A stretch of 9,797 nucleotides of DNA from Actinomycetes bacterium (GTDB lineage: Bacteria > Actinomycetota > Actinomycetes > JAJYSQ01), in the NCBI GenBank assembly GCA_021793495.1, contig JAJYSQ010000024.1, positions 1-9,797 of the forward strand. Direction: 5' to 3'. Position numbers and translations under genes: made by a program. Below the pieces are notes generated by a model, which worked only from the letters and a program-made list of their open reading frames with translations, had not been told where the DNA came from and ran no database searches. Shown piece by piece: positions 1 to 7,654 of this stretch (position 1 is the first letter of the stretch; each line of letters opens with the position of its first letter).

Positions 1-261
1 GTAGGTGCGCGCGGGGTCCCAGGAGTCGCAGTCCCCGGAGGCGGACAGCCGCAGGGTGCCACCGGTGGCCGTGGAGGGGTTCACCACGCTGGTGCTGGCC
101 GCGTTGAAGGAGGACACGCCGGCGGAGGAGGAGCCGCTCGGGGTCGAGGTACCACCCCCACCACCACAGGCCGCGGCGCTCAGGGCGGTCAGCGCGACGA
201 GCGCGCCGCCGACCACTCCTCGTCGGTAGGTACGCCCCTGCTGGGGTCTGAACTTCGCCAT
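1..261 (-). CDS. Substrate-binding lipoprotein of a peptide-type ABC transporter (N-terminal 87 residues; cut by window edge)
   Basis: The minus strand from ATG at 261 stays open to the window edge and gives 87 residues. They begin MAKFRPQQGRTYRRG, followed by a hydrophobic stretch (about 15-31) and a lipobox-like LSAAAC with the lipidated Cys at residue 32. A Gly/Ser/Thr-rich linker (33-66) follows, then GGTLRLSASGDCDSWDPA, which resembles the first strand of mature family 5 (OppA/DppA-type) solute-binding proteins. The protein should be anchored outside the membrane and deliver peptides or a similar solute to the permease encoded just upstream. Two arginines at 13-14 before the hydrophobic core could allow Tat export, but the motif is imperfect. 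A GAAAGG at 275-280 lies 13 bases from the ATG, farther than usual. The 115 bases between this gene and the permease contain no TA dinucleotide on the coding strand, so no TANNNT promoter, which favours co-transcription. The substrate is unknown; family assignment is fairly sure, the rest is inference. Confidence 0.85.
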   Translation of the reverse strand, partial: MAKFRPQQGRTYRRGVVGGALVALTALSAAACGGGGGTSTPSGSSSAGVSSFNAASTSVVNPSTATGGTLRLSASGDCDSWDPARTY

Positions 262-321
262 GGGATCCAGACAACCTTTCGGTTCGTTGGGTGGGCCGGT
301 GCACGGTGGTGCGGGGCCCGT

Positions 322-337
322 CCGGTCGGGTGACCGG
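322..337 (-). repeat. Intercistronic inverted repeat (6-bp arms, 4-base loop)
   Basis: CCGGTC-GGGT-GACCGG is a perfect 6-bp stem with a 4-base loop, placed about 40 bases after the permease stop codon and about 60 bases before the lipoprotein start. No T-run follows on the coding strand, so it is not a classical terminator. By analogy with other transport operons it could stabilise or partly attenuate the message between a low-abundance permease and a high-abundance binding protein. The structure is visible; its function is a guess. Confidence 0.4.
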
Positions 338-376
338 CACGTGTGGTGCTCGGTGCGGGCTGGTCATCGCCGGCGG

Positions 377-1384
377 TCATCGTTGGCTGCGCGGGTCCAA
401 CGCGTCGCGCAGGCCGTCACCGAACAGGTTGAACGCCAGCACGGTGATGAAGATCGCGATGCCCGGGACAACCATGTACATCGGGTCGATCTGGTAGTAG
501 TTCGTCGCATCCGAGAGCATCTGGCCCCAGGACGCGGTGGGCGGTTGGACGCCCACGCCGAGGAAGGACAGTCCGGCCTCGGTGAGGATGTTCGTCGGGA
601 TCGTCAGCGTCGCGTAGACCAGGATCGGGGCGACCAGGTTCGGCAGCAGCTCGCGCACCAGCACGTAACCGCTGCGTGCCCCCATACTGCGGGCGGCCTC
701 GACGAACTCCTTGTTGCGCAGGCTCAGCGTCTGACCGCGGATGATGCGGCCGACATAGGCGAAGCTGAAGATACCGATCACCAGGATCAGCACGCTGATC
801 CGCAGCCCCGCGCCGCCGATCCCGAACATCGAGGTCTTCCCCGAGATGATGGTCAGCAGCGCGATGGAGAACAGCAGGACCGGGAACGCCAGCATCAGGT
901 CCATGAACCGGCTGATGATCGTATCCAGCCAGCCGCCGAAGTACCCGGCGGTGATGCCCAGCACCACGCCGATCACCAAGGAGACCGCGGTGGCCGCCAG
1001 AGCGATCACCAGCGAGACGCGCGCCCCGTAGATGATGCGGGCCAGGATGTCCCGACCGTTGGTCGGCTCGACGCCCAACGGGTGTGTCCAGCTGGCACCG
1101 CCGAACGGGCCGTCGGGCAACGAGGTGTTCTGGTTGAGCAGCTCGGTGTGGAACGTGTTCGGGTTCTGGCCGAGCAGGTGGGTGAGCACCGGAGCGAGCA
1201 GCGCCACCAGGATGAGCAGGACCACGATCACCGCGCCGGTGATGGCCACCGTGTCCCGGCGCAGGTGCGCCCAGGCGATCTGGCCGAGGGATCGACCCTC
1301 GATCGCCCGGGCCACCGGGGCCTGCGGGGCGACCGGCGGTCCCGCCGGCGTGACATCGGTTGACGCGCTCATCGAGTCCTGCAT
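377..1384 (-). CDS. ABC transporter permease, OppC/DppC type (dipeptide/oligopeptide family)
   Basis: This is an inner-membrane permease subunit of 335 residues that would form half of the channel of a peptide-type importer. A polar N-terminal tail (1-45) precedes an OppC_N-type first membrane segment (about 47-67). The family signature LGVEPTNGRDILARIIYGAR lies at 103-122. Further membrane segments are at roughly 123-146, 160-181, 195-217, 250-272 and 304-322. The cytoplasmic EAA loop that contacts the ATPase is at 228-250 (EAARSMGARSGY...LLPN), and the end NLFGDGLRDALDPR is typical of the C-type subunit. I chose the ATG at 1384 because GGAAGGG lies just before it. A GTG at 1423 lies inside a direct repeat and an ATG at 1372 is also possible. 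The substrate-binding gene follows in the same direction. No B-type permease or ATPase gene is visible; they may lie beyond the left edge. Putting the C subunit first is less usual than B then C. Confidence 0.93.
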   Translation of the reverse strand: MQDSMSASTDVTPAGPPVAPQAPVARAIEGRSLGQIAWAHLRRDTVAITGAVIVVLLILVALLAPVLTHLLGQNPNTFHTELLNQNTSLPDGPFGGASWTHPLGVEPTNGRDILARIIYGARVSLVIALAATAVSLVIGVVLGITAGYFGGWLDTIISRFMDLMLAFPVLLFSIALLTIISGKTSMFGIGGAGLRISVLILVIGIFSFAYVGRIIRGQTLSLRNKEFVEAARSMGARSGYVLVRELLPNLVAPILVYATLTIPTNILTEAGLSFLGVGVQPPTASWGQMLSDATNYYQIDPMYMVVPGIAIFITVLAFNLFGDGLRDALDPRSQR

Positions 1385-1403
1385 CCACCCTTCCCGATCG
1401 CCG

Positions 1404-1435
1404 CACCCCGGATCAGGGCCCACCCCGGATCAGGG
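1404..1435. repeat. 15-bp direct repeat (two copies, 17-bp period) in the permease leader
   Basis: CACCCCGGATCAGGG occurs exactly at 1404-1418 and again at 1421-1435, separated by CC. Four GATC tetramers fall within 1396-1438. The repeat sits 20-52 bases upstream of the chosen permease start and downstream of the candidate -10, so it would lie in the 5' untranslated part of the message. A repeated operator for a dimeric regulator, or a simple slippage duplication, are both possible. Confidence 0.6.
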
Positions 1436-1458
1436 ATCGCCCCCGGTGCGCGTCGATG

Positions 1459-1487
1459 ACATTAGATGTTCTTGACCGAGAGGGGAA
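1459..1487 (-). promoter_or_regulatory. Candidate promoter for the transporter genes
   Basis: On the minus strand TAATGT (1464 down to 1459) fits the actinobacterial TANNNT -10 pattern. It is preceded, across 17 bases, by TTCCCC (1487 down to 1482), a weak -35. Transcription would begin near 1452, about 68 bases before the permease ATG. The -10 overlaps an ACAT-TAG-ATGT inverted repeat (1459-1469) that could be a small operator. A second TANNNT hexamer, TACCGT, lies at 1569 down to 1564. Both matches are modest. Confidence 0.3.
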
Positions 1488-1584
1488 GTTCACCCGACTA
1501 TCGAGGCCAAACCGTGACCCTCACCACGGAATCAGTGCGCGCAGATCACGGGATCGTCACGGCACGGTAGGGCAGCCGTCTGGT

Positions 1585-1598
1585 ACCCCGGGCGGGGT
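1585..1598 (-). terminator. Weak hairpin after tpiA, possible terminator
   Basis: ACCCC-GGGC-GGGGT is a perfect 5-bp stem with a 4-base loop, about 31 bases past the tpiA stop codon. It has no T-tract after it, but high-GC actinobacteria often lack U-tails. It is the best hairpin I see between the glycolytic genes and the transporter, so it is a plausible end of the gap-pgk-tpiA message. The stem is short. Confidence 0.3.
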
Positions 1599-1628
1599 CC
1601 GTGCAGGAACAGCTCAGGTAGGCAGGGT

Positions 1629-2420
1629 TCAGGCGGGCAGGTCGCGGTAGCGCGCCAGGCGGACGAATTCGTCGGGGTCCAGGCTCGCCGCGCCGACCAG
1701 GCCGCCGTCCACGTCAGGCTGGGCCATCAGTCCGGCGACGTTCGCCGCCTTCATCGACCCGCCGTAGAGCAGGCGAGCGGCATCGGCCAGCCCGCCGGTG
1801 TACAGCTCGGCCAACCGGGTACGGATCGCCGCGGCGACCTCCTGGGCGTCGGCCGGGGTGGCGACCTCTCCGGTGCCGATCGCCCACACCGGCTCGTACG
1901 CCACCACGACGGAGCGGGCCTTGGCCTCCGGCACCCGGGACAGCCCGGCGTCCAGCTGCGCCAGGGTGTGCTCGACGTGCCGGCCGGCCTGGCGGACCTC
2001 GAGGGGCTCGCCGACGCACAGGATCGGGCTCAGCCCGTGCTCCAGGGCGATCCGCAGCTTCGCGTTGACCAGCGCGTCGTCCTCGTGGTGGTAGCGGCGC
2101 CGCTCCGAGTGTCCGACGACCACGTAGGTGCACCCGAGCTTGCCGAGCATGGCCGCGGACACCTCGCCGGTGTACGGGCCGGACTCGTGCGCCGAGACGT
2201 CCTGGGCCCCGTAGGCGATCCGCAGCCGGTCCCCGGCGATCAGCGTGCCCACGCTGCGCAGGTCGGTGAAGGGCGGCAGGACCGCGACCTCGACCGCGTC
2301 GTGGTCGTCCTTGGTCAGGGTGAACGCGAACTTCTGGACCAGGGCGATGGCCTCGAAGTGGTTGAGGTTCATCTTCCAGTTGCCGGCCATCAGCGGCCGG
2401 CGTCCCGTGCTACGGGCCAT
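1629..2420 (-). CDS. tpiA: Triosephosphate isomerase
   Basis: Interconverts dihydroxyacetone phosphate and glyceraldehyde 3-phosphate in the cytoplasm (glycolysis and gluconeogenesis). The 263-residue product has the usual TIM-barrel length and all key residues: GNWKMN at 13-18 with Asn14 and Lys16, VVGHSERR at 101-108 with catalytic His104, and [11 protein letters not shown] at 174-184 with catalytic Glu176 and the mobile phosphate-closing loop 6. The phosphate-binding turns YGGS (219-222) and GGLVGAAS (239-246) are also present. The start is taken as ATG at 2420. GTG at 2423 has the ideal 7-base distance to GGAGG (2431-2435), and GTG at 2429 forms a 4-base GTGA overlap with the pgk stop but has no room for that site. 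The difference is at most three residues. It is the last gene of the gap-pgk-tpiA unit and probably translated by coupling to pgk. No secG follows, unlike in many actinobacteria. Confidence 0.98.
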   Translation of the reverse strand: MARSTGRRPLMAGNWKMNLNHFEAIALVQKFAFTLTKDDHDAVEVAVLPPFTDLRSVGTLIAGDRLRIAYGAQDVSAHESGPYTGEVSAAMLGKLGCTYVVVGHSERRRYHHEDDALVNAKLRIALEHGLSPILCVGEPLEVRQAGRHVEHTLAQLDAGLSRVPEAKARSVVVAYEPVWAIGTGEVATPADAQEVAAAIRTRLAELYTGGLADAARLLYGGSMKAANVAGLMAQPDVDGGLVGAASLDPDEFVRLARYRDLPA

Positions 2421-2425
2421 CACGA

Positions 2426-3627
2426 TCACCCCTCCAGAGCGACGAGCCCGGGCAGCGAACGGCCTTCGAGGTACTCCAAGGACGCCCCACCCCCGGTCGA
2501 GACGTGCGAGTAGCGCCGCTCGTCGATGCCCAGGGCGCGGACCGCGGCCGCCGAGTCCCCGCCACCGACCACGGTGTACGCGTCCAGGCCGGCGATCGCC
2601 TCGGCGACGGTTCGGGTGCCCTCGGCGTACGGGGCGAGCTCGAACACGCCCATCGGCCCGTTCCAGAACACCGTCCCAGCACCGGCGAGCTGCTCGGCGA
2701 ACAGCCGCGCCGAGGCGGGGCCGATGTCCAGCCCCATCCGGTCGGCGGGGATCGCGTCGGCCGGCACCACGGCGTGCTCGGCGTCGGCGCTCATCGCGGT
2801 GGCCACGACCACGTCGACCGGCAGCACGATCGGCACGCCCCGCTGCTCGGCCTGCGCGAGGTAGCCGCGGACCGTGTCGAGCTGGTCGGCCTCCAGCAGG
2901 CTGGACCCGACCTCGTGGCCGGTGGCCGCGAGGAAGGTGAACACCATGCCGCCGCCGACGAGGATCCGGTCGGCCTGCCCGAGCAGGCTGGCGATCACCC
3001 CGAGCTTGTCGGAGACCTTCGACCCGCCCAGCACGACCACGTAGGGCCGCACCGGGTCCTCGGTCAACCGGCGCAGCACGGCCAGCTCGGCGAGCACCAG
3101 GCCGCCGGCGGCGTGCGGCAACCGGGCCGGCACGTCGTACACGCTGGCGTGCCGGCGGTGCACCGCGCCGAAGCCGTCACCGACGTACACCTCGGCCAGC
3201 CCGGCCAGCCGGTCGGCGAACGCACCGCGCACCCCGTCGTCCTTGCTGGTCTCCCCCGGCTCGAAGCGCAGGTTCTCCAGCACCCCGACCTCGCCGTCAC
3301 CCAGGCCGGCGACCATCCGGGTGGCCGAGTCGCCCACCACGTCGAGGGCCATGGCCACCGGTCGGCCGAGCAGCTCACCGAGGCGCTCGGCGACCACCGC
3401 CAGGGAGTACCGGGGGTCGGGGCCGTCCTTGGGTCGTCCCAGGTGCGAGCAGACCACGACCCGGGCGCCCCGCTCGAGGAGCACGGTGATCGTGGGCAGG
3501 CTGGCTCGGATCCGGCCGTCGTCGGCGATCCGGGTGCCGGACCCGTCGCGGGTCAGCGGCACGTTCAGGTCGCAGCGGACCAGCACCCGGCGTCCTCGCA
3601 GGTCCCCGAGGTCGGCGAGGGTACGCA

Positions 3628-3628
<1 letters not shown>
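2426..3628 (-). CDS. pgk: Phosphoglycerate kinase
   Basis: Transfers the acyl phosphate of 1,3-bisphosphoglycerate to ADP, the first ATP-yielding step of lower glycolysis, in the cytoplasm. The 400-residue length is typical. Substrate-side motifs in the N-terminal domain are RCDLNVPL at 18-25, SHLGRPKD at 61-68, ENLRF at 118-122 and [12 protein letters not shown] at 151-162. The last is, as I recall, the actinobacterial version of the more general DAFGTAHR motif. Nucleotide-side motifs in the C-terminal domain are [10 protein letters not shown] at 199-208, GGGMVFTFL at 225-233, [10 protein letters not shown] at 321-330 and [10 protein letters not shown] at 353-362, with STGGGA near 377-382. 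The ATG at 3628 uses the last base of the gap stop codon (TGATG), a one-base overlap with no strong ribosome-binding site in front. Translation is therefore probably by re-initiation after gap. The frame stays open far upstream of this ATG, but that part is only the shadow of gap. Confidence 0.98.
2431..2435 (-). promoter_or_regulatory. Ribosome-binding site of tpiA, inside the pgk 3' end
   Basis: GGAGG on the minus strand (2435 down to 2431) lies within the last codons of pgk. It is 7 bases from GTG 2423 and 10 from ATG 2420, but only one base from GTG 2429. This argues against the longest start even though that start makes a neat GTGA overlap with the pgk stop. Confidence 0.6.
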
Positions 3629-4743
<1,115 letters not shown>

Positions 4744-5730
4744 TCACTCGTCGGGGTCGAGGTGGTCCGGGCCCAGCGCGGCCCTGGTGCCCGGGATGCC
4801 GGCCTGGGCCGCCCGGCGATCGGCCAGCGCGATCAGCCGGCGGATGCGCCCGGCGATGGTGTCCTTGGTCATGGGTGGGTCCGACAGCGCTCCGAGGTCA
4901 TCCAGGCTGGACTGCCGGTTGGCCAGACGCAGGTGCCCGGCGGTGGACAGGTGCTCCGGGATGTCCTCGCCGAGGATCTCCAGCGCCCGGGCGACCCGGG
5001 CGCTGGAGGCCACCGCGGCGCGCGCCGATCGGCGCAGGTTGGCGTCGTCGAAGTTGGCCATCCGGTTGGCGTTGGCCCGTACCTCCCGGCGCAGCCGGCG
5101 CTCCTCCCAGGCCAGCAGCGACTGGTGGGCACCCATCCGGGTGAGCATCGCAGCGATCGCGTCACCGTCGCGGATCACCACCCGGTCCACCCCGCGGGTG
5201 TCTCGGGCCTTCGCCGCGATCCCCAGGCGTCGAGCCGCGCCGACCAGGGCCAGCGCGGTCTCCGGGCCGGGGCAGGTGATCTCCAGCGCGGCGGAGCGTC
5301 CGGGCTCGGTCAGCGATCCGTGGGCCAGGAAGGCCCCGCGCCAGGCTGCTTCGGCGTCGCACGTGGTGGCCGAGACCACGTGGATCGGCAGGCCCCGCAC
5401 CGGGCGCCCCGCCTGGTCGATCAACCCCGTCTGGCGGGCCAGTGCGCCGCCAGACTTGGACACTCGTACCAGATAGTGGTTGCCTCGACGCAGGCCGTTC
5501 GGGGCGAGGACCGCGATGCTCGAGGAGTGTCCGAACACCTCGGCGACCTCCCGGCGCAGCCGACGAGCCACCACCCCGGTGTCCAGCTCGGCCTCCACGA
5601 CCACCTGGCCCTCGACCAGGTGCAGCCCGCTGGCGAACCGCAGCAGCGAGGCCATCTCCGCCTTGCGGCAGCAGGGCTTGCTCACCGGCAGCCGGGACAG
5701 CTCGTCCTTCACCGCACCGGTCATCGCCAT
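4744..5730 (-). CDS. whiA: WhiA, conserved regulator of cell division and sporulation
   Basis: WhiA is a DNA-binding protein. In Streptomyces it works with WhiB to switch on sporulation septation genes; in Firmicutes it affects division and chromosome segregation. The 328-residue product starts [16 protein letters not shown], as I recall from Streptomyces WhiA. The N-terminal part (about 20-210) corresponds to the degenerate LAGLIDADG endonuclease-like fold, with CCRKAE at 20-25 and [17 protein letters not shown] at 130-146. [10 protein letters not shown] (226-235) links to a helix-turn-helix region resembling sigma factor region 4, with [20 protein letters not shown] at 276-295. The start is ATG 5730, eight bases from GGGAGGA. 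ATG 5724 would give a 4-base ATGA overlap with yvcK and a protein two residues shorter. The chosen start overlaps the end of yvcK by ten bases. Presence does not prove that the organism sporulates, since most actinobacteria keep whiA. The acidic tail (321-328) looks variable. Confidence 0.97.
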   Translation of the reverse strand: MAMTGAVKDELSRLPVSKPCCRKAEMASLLRFASGLHLVEGQVVVEAELDTGVVARRLRREVAEVFGHSSSIAVLAPNGLRRGNHYLVRVSKSGGALARQTGLIDQAGRPVRGLPIHVVSATTCDAEAAWRGAFLAHGSLTEPGRSAALEITCPGPETALALVGAARRLGIAAKARDTRGVDRVVIRDGDAIAAMLTRMGAHQSLLAWEERRLRREVRANANRMANFDDANLRRSARAAVASSARVARALEILGEDIPEHLSTAGHLRLANRQSSLDDLGALSDPPMTKDTIAGRIRRLIALADRRAAQAGIPGTRAALGPDHLDPDE

Positions 5731-6758
5731 GGGCCCGATCCTCCCACTGCGTCGTGGGCCGGCTGAACGGGTGTGGCCAACAGGTCGGCGTACGCCGCGG
5801 CCAGCCGGGTGGGGTCGTGCCGCGGCGTGCCGTCGCCCACGGCCAGCGGGACGCGTACCAGCCGCGCCCCGAGGCGGGAGCACGCCCCGACCAGCTCCCG
5901 GTGCTTCTCGGGCGGCCCGGTGCGGTCCGCGTCGGCCAGCACCACGTCCAGGCGCAGCCAGGGTGCGTGCGCGGTGAGCACCTCCAGGTGGGTGTGCGGA
6001 TCGAAGCCAGCGGTCTCCCCGTCCTGCGCGGCCAGGTTGAGGGTCAGCACCCGCCGGGCCGGGCTGGCGGCCAGCGCCTCGATGAGCTCGGGCACGAGCA
6101 GGTGCGGGATCACGCTGGTGTACCAGGAGCCCGGTCCCAGCACGACCCAGTCGGCGGCCTGGATCGCTGCCACCGCCTCGCGGGGTGCCGGGGGTCGCTC
6201 GGGCTCCAGCCCGACCCGGGTGACCCGCCCGGTGGTGGTGGCGACCGCCACCTGACCACGCACCGTGGTGGACCGCTCGAGGTCGTACGGGTCGAGCCCC
6301 ACGACCTCGGCGACGATCTGCAACGGCACCGTGGACATCGGCAGCACGCGGCCACGCAGGCCGAGCAACCGGCCCATCGCGTCCAGCCCGGCGACCGGAT
6401 CGCCCAGGACCTCCCACAGCCCGGCGAGCACCAGGTTGCCCACCGGGTGCCCGTGCAGCGCACCGGCACCGCCGAACCGGTGCTGGGCCACGTCGGACCA
6501 CAGCTGGCCGGACGCGTCCTGGTCGGCCAGCGCGGCCAGCGCCATCCGCAGGTCACCGGGCGGCAGGATGCTCAGCTCGGCGCGCAGCCGGCCGCTGGAC
6601 CCGCCGTCGTCGGCCACCGTGACGATCGCGGTGATCCGGCCGGTCAGCCGGCCCAGTGCCGTGAGCGAGGCCGCCAGCCCGTGCCCACCGCCGAGCGCCA
6701 CGACCGCCGGTGCCGACCCGGCCCTCGGTGCCGACCCGGCCCTCGCCACGACGCTCAC
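5721..6758 (-). CDS. yvcK: YvcK/CofD-like family protein (gluconeogenesis factor)
   Basis: YvcK proteins resemble the CofD transferase fold. In Bacillus and mycobacteria (CuvA) they bind UDP-sugars and are needed for normal shape and cell-wall metabolism on gluconeogenic carbon. The exact activity is unsettled. The 345-residue product shows the nucleotide-binding loop ALGGGHGL (21-28), [13 protein letters not shown] (47-59), LPPGDLR (65-71), GHPVGNL (103-109), [13 protein letters not shown] (208-220) and [14 protein letters not shown] (239-252), all family hallmarks. The start is GTG 6758, whose GTGA overlaps the rapZ stop codon by four bases, with GGGA just before it. The N-terminal 20 residues contain an exact repeat, RAGSAP twice (6-17), encoded by an 18-bp tandem duplication. 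The last ten bases overlap whiA. Its position between rapZ and whiA is the widely conserved order in Gram-positives, pointing to a shared role in cell-envelope control. Confidence 0.95.
   Translation of the reverse strand: MSVVARAGSAPRAGSAPAVVALGGGHGLAASLTALGRLTGRITAIVTVADDGGSSGRLRAELSILPPGDLRMALAALADQDASGQLWSDVAQHRFGGAGALHGHPVGNLVLAGLWEVLGDPVAGLDAMGRLLGLRGRVLPMSTVPLQIVAEVVGLDPYDLERSTTVRGQVAVATTTGRVTRVGLEPERPPAPREAVAAIQAADWVVLGPGSWYTSVIPHLLVPELIEALAASPARRVLTLNLAAQDGETAGFDPHTHLEVLTAHAPWLRLDVVLADADRTGPPEKHRELVGACSRLGARLVRVPLAVGDGTPRHDPTRLAAAYADLLATPVQPAHDAVGGSGPWR
5739..5745 (-). promoter_or_regulatory. Ribosome-binding site of whiA, inside the yvcK 3' end
   Basis: GGGAGGA (5745 down to 5739) lies eight bases before ATG 5730 and within the last codons of yvcK. 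Its spacing favours the MAMT start over the internal ATG at 5724, and makes whiA translation partly independent of yvcK. Confidence 0.65.
6708..6743. repeat. Exact 18-bp tandem duplication inside the yvcK 5' end
   Basis: The unit CGGTGCCGACCCGGCCCT occurs at 6708-6725 and 6726-6743 with no mismatch, and two more bases continue the match. Eighteen is a multiple of three, so the reading frame is kept and the encoded peptide RAGSAP is doubled near the N-terminus, ahead of the first conserved strand. Perfect identity suggests a recent event or ongoing slippage. Confidence 0.9.
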
Positions 6759-7654
6759 TCGCGTCCCACGTCGCGGTGCACCACGGTGGTGGCCACCCCG
6801 CGCTCGACCAGGTCGCGGGCGAGCTCGACGGCCATCGCCACGCTGCGGTGACGGCCTCCGGTGCACCCGACCGCGACGGTCAGGTACCGCTTGCCCTCCC
6901 GGGTGAACCCGTCCAGCAGCAGGTCGAGCAGGTCGGCGTACCGGTCCAGGGCCGGGCGGGCCAGCGGCTGGGCGAGCACGTACTCGCTGACCGGGGCGTC
7001 CAGGCCGGACAACGCGCGCAGCTCGGGGACCCAGTGCGGGTTGGGCAGGAAGCGGACGTCGAGCACGAGGTCGGCGTCGGGGGGCAGGCCGTACTTGAAG
7101 CCGAAGGAGAGCACCGCGACCCGGATCCCCGGGCCGGACGCCCCGGCGAAGACCTCGTCGATCTTGGCCCGCAGCTGGTGGATGTTCAGCGCCGAGGTGT
7201 CGACCACGAGGTCGGCGTCGGTACGCAGGCCGCGCAGGATCTCCCGCTCCGCGGCGATCCCGTCGGCGAGCGTGCCGTCGCCCTGCAACGGGTGCGGGCG
7301 GCGGACCGACTCGAACCGGCGTACCAGCTCGGCGTCGCTGGTCTCCAGGAACAGGATGCGCGGGGTGGGGATCTCCGCAGAGAGCCGCTCCAGGGCGACG
7401 CGCAGGTCGGCGAACAGCGCCAGGCCGCGGATGTCCACGACCACGGCGACCCGGGGGACGGCGCCCTGGGAGCGTGCGGCCAGCTCGGCCAGGGGTGGGA
7501 GCAGCGCCGGGGGCAGGTTGTCCACCACGAACCAGCCCAGGTCCTCCAGGCAGCGGGCCGCGGTGCTGCGTCCCGCCCCGGACATGCCGGTGATGATCAG
7601 CACTTCCGGGGGGTGCGGGCCGGGGTCCTGGTCGGGTGGCGGCACGGTGGTCAT
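6755..7654 (-). CDS. rapZ: RapZ/YvcJ family P-loop nucleotide-binding protein
   Basis: RapZ proteins are P-loop ATP/GTP-binding proteins. In Escherichia coli RapZ is an RNA-binding adaptor that controls glucosamine-6-phosphate synthase through small RNAs. In Gram-positives the homologue YvcJ hydrolyses GTP and its role is less clear. The 299-residue product has a P-loop [13 protein letters not shown] at 21-33, where the usual Lys of GxxxxGK[ST] is Arg29. Next come [12 protein letters not shown] (38-49), a Walker B-like VVVDIRG (71-77) and FLETSD (102-107). The C-terminal domain has [20 protein letters not shown] (183-202), NPHWVPELR (205-213) and [14 protein letters not shown] (262-275), the family's most conserved segments. 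ATG 7654 overlaps the uvrC stop codon as ATGA, with GAGGAG just upstream, and the stop overlaps yvcK by four bases, so translation is tightly coupled on both sides. From memory, Arg in the P-loop is also found in other actinobacterial members, so it need not mean loss of function. Confidence 0.96.
   Translation of the reverse strand: MTTVPPPDQDPGPHPPEVLIITGMSGAGRSTAARCLEDLGWFVVDNLPPALLPPLAELAARSQGAVPRVAVVVDIRGLALFADLRVALERLSAEIPTPRILFLETSDAELVRRFESVRRPHPLQGDGTLADGIAAEREILRGLRTDADLVVDTSALNIHQLRAKIDEVFAGASGPGIRVAVLSFGFKYGLPPDADLVLDVRFLPNPHWVPELRALSGLDAPVSEYVLAQPLARPALDRYADLLDLLLDGFTREGKRYLTVAVGCTGGRHRSVAMAVELARDLVERGVATTVVHRDVGRE

Noticed and set aside
189..380. A 63-codon minus-strand frame between the permease and lipoprotein genes
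   Set aside because: It overlaps the lipoprotein signal sequence in another frame and has no motif. The lipobox frame is clearly the coding one.
260..1363. A 367-codon plus-strand open frame opposite the permease
   Set aside because: Low-complexity, Arg/Asp/His/Gln-rich translation with no motif. The minus strand here encodes a clear membrane protein.
1388..1493. Possible 26-codon minus-strand ORF starting GTG in the transporter leader
   Set aside because: No ribosome-binding site, weak codon bias and unremarkable sequence; it also runs through the direct repeats.
1472..1501. Plus-strand promoter-like TTGACC and GACTAT, 18 bases apart
   Set aside because: No plus-strand gene follows; everything downstream on that strand is antisense to tpiA, and the -10 match is poor.
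5731..6501. Upstream extension of the whiA frame through yvcK
   Set aside because: Arg/Ala/Gly-rich shadow of yvcK. The ribosome-binding site and the conserved MAMT start fix whiA at 5730.
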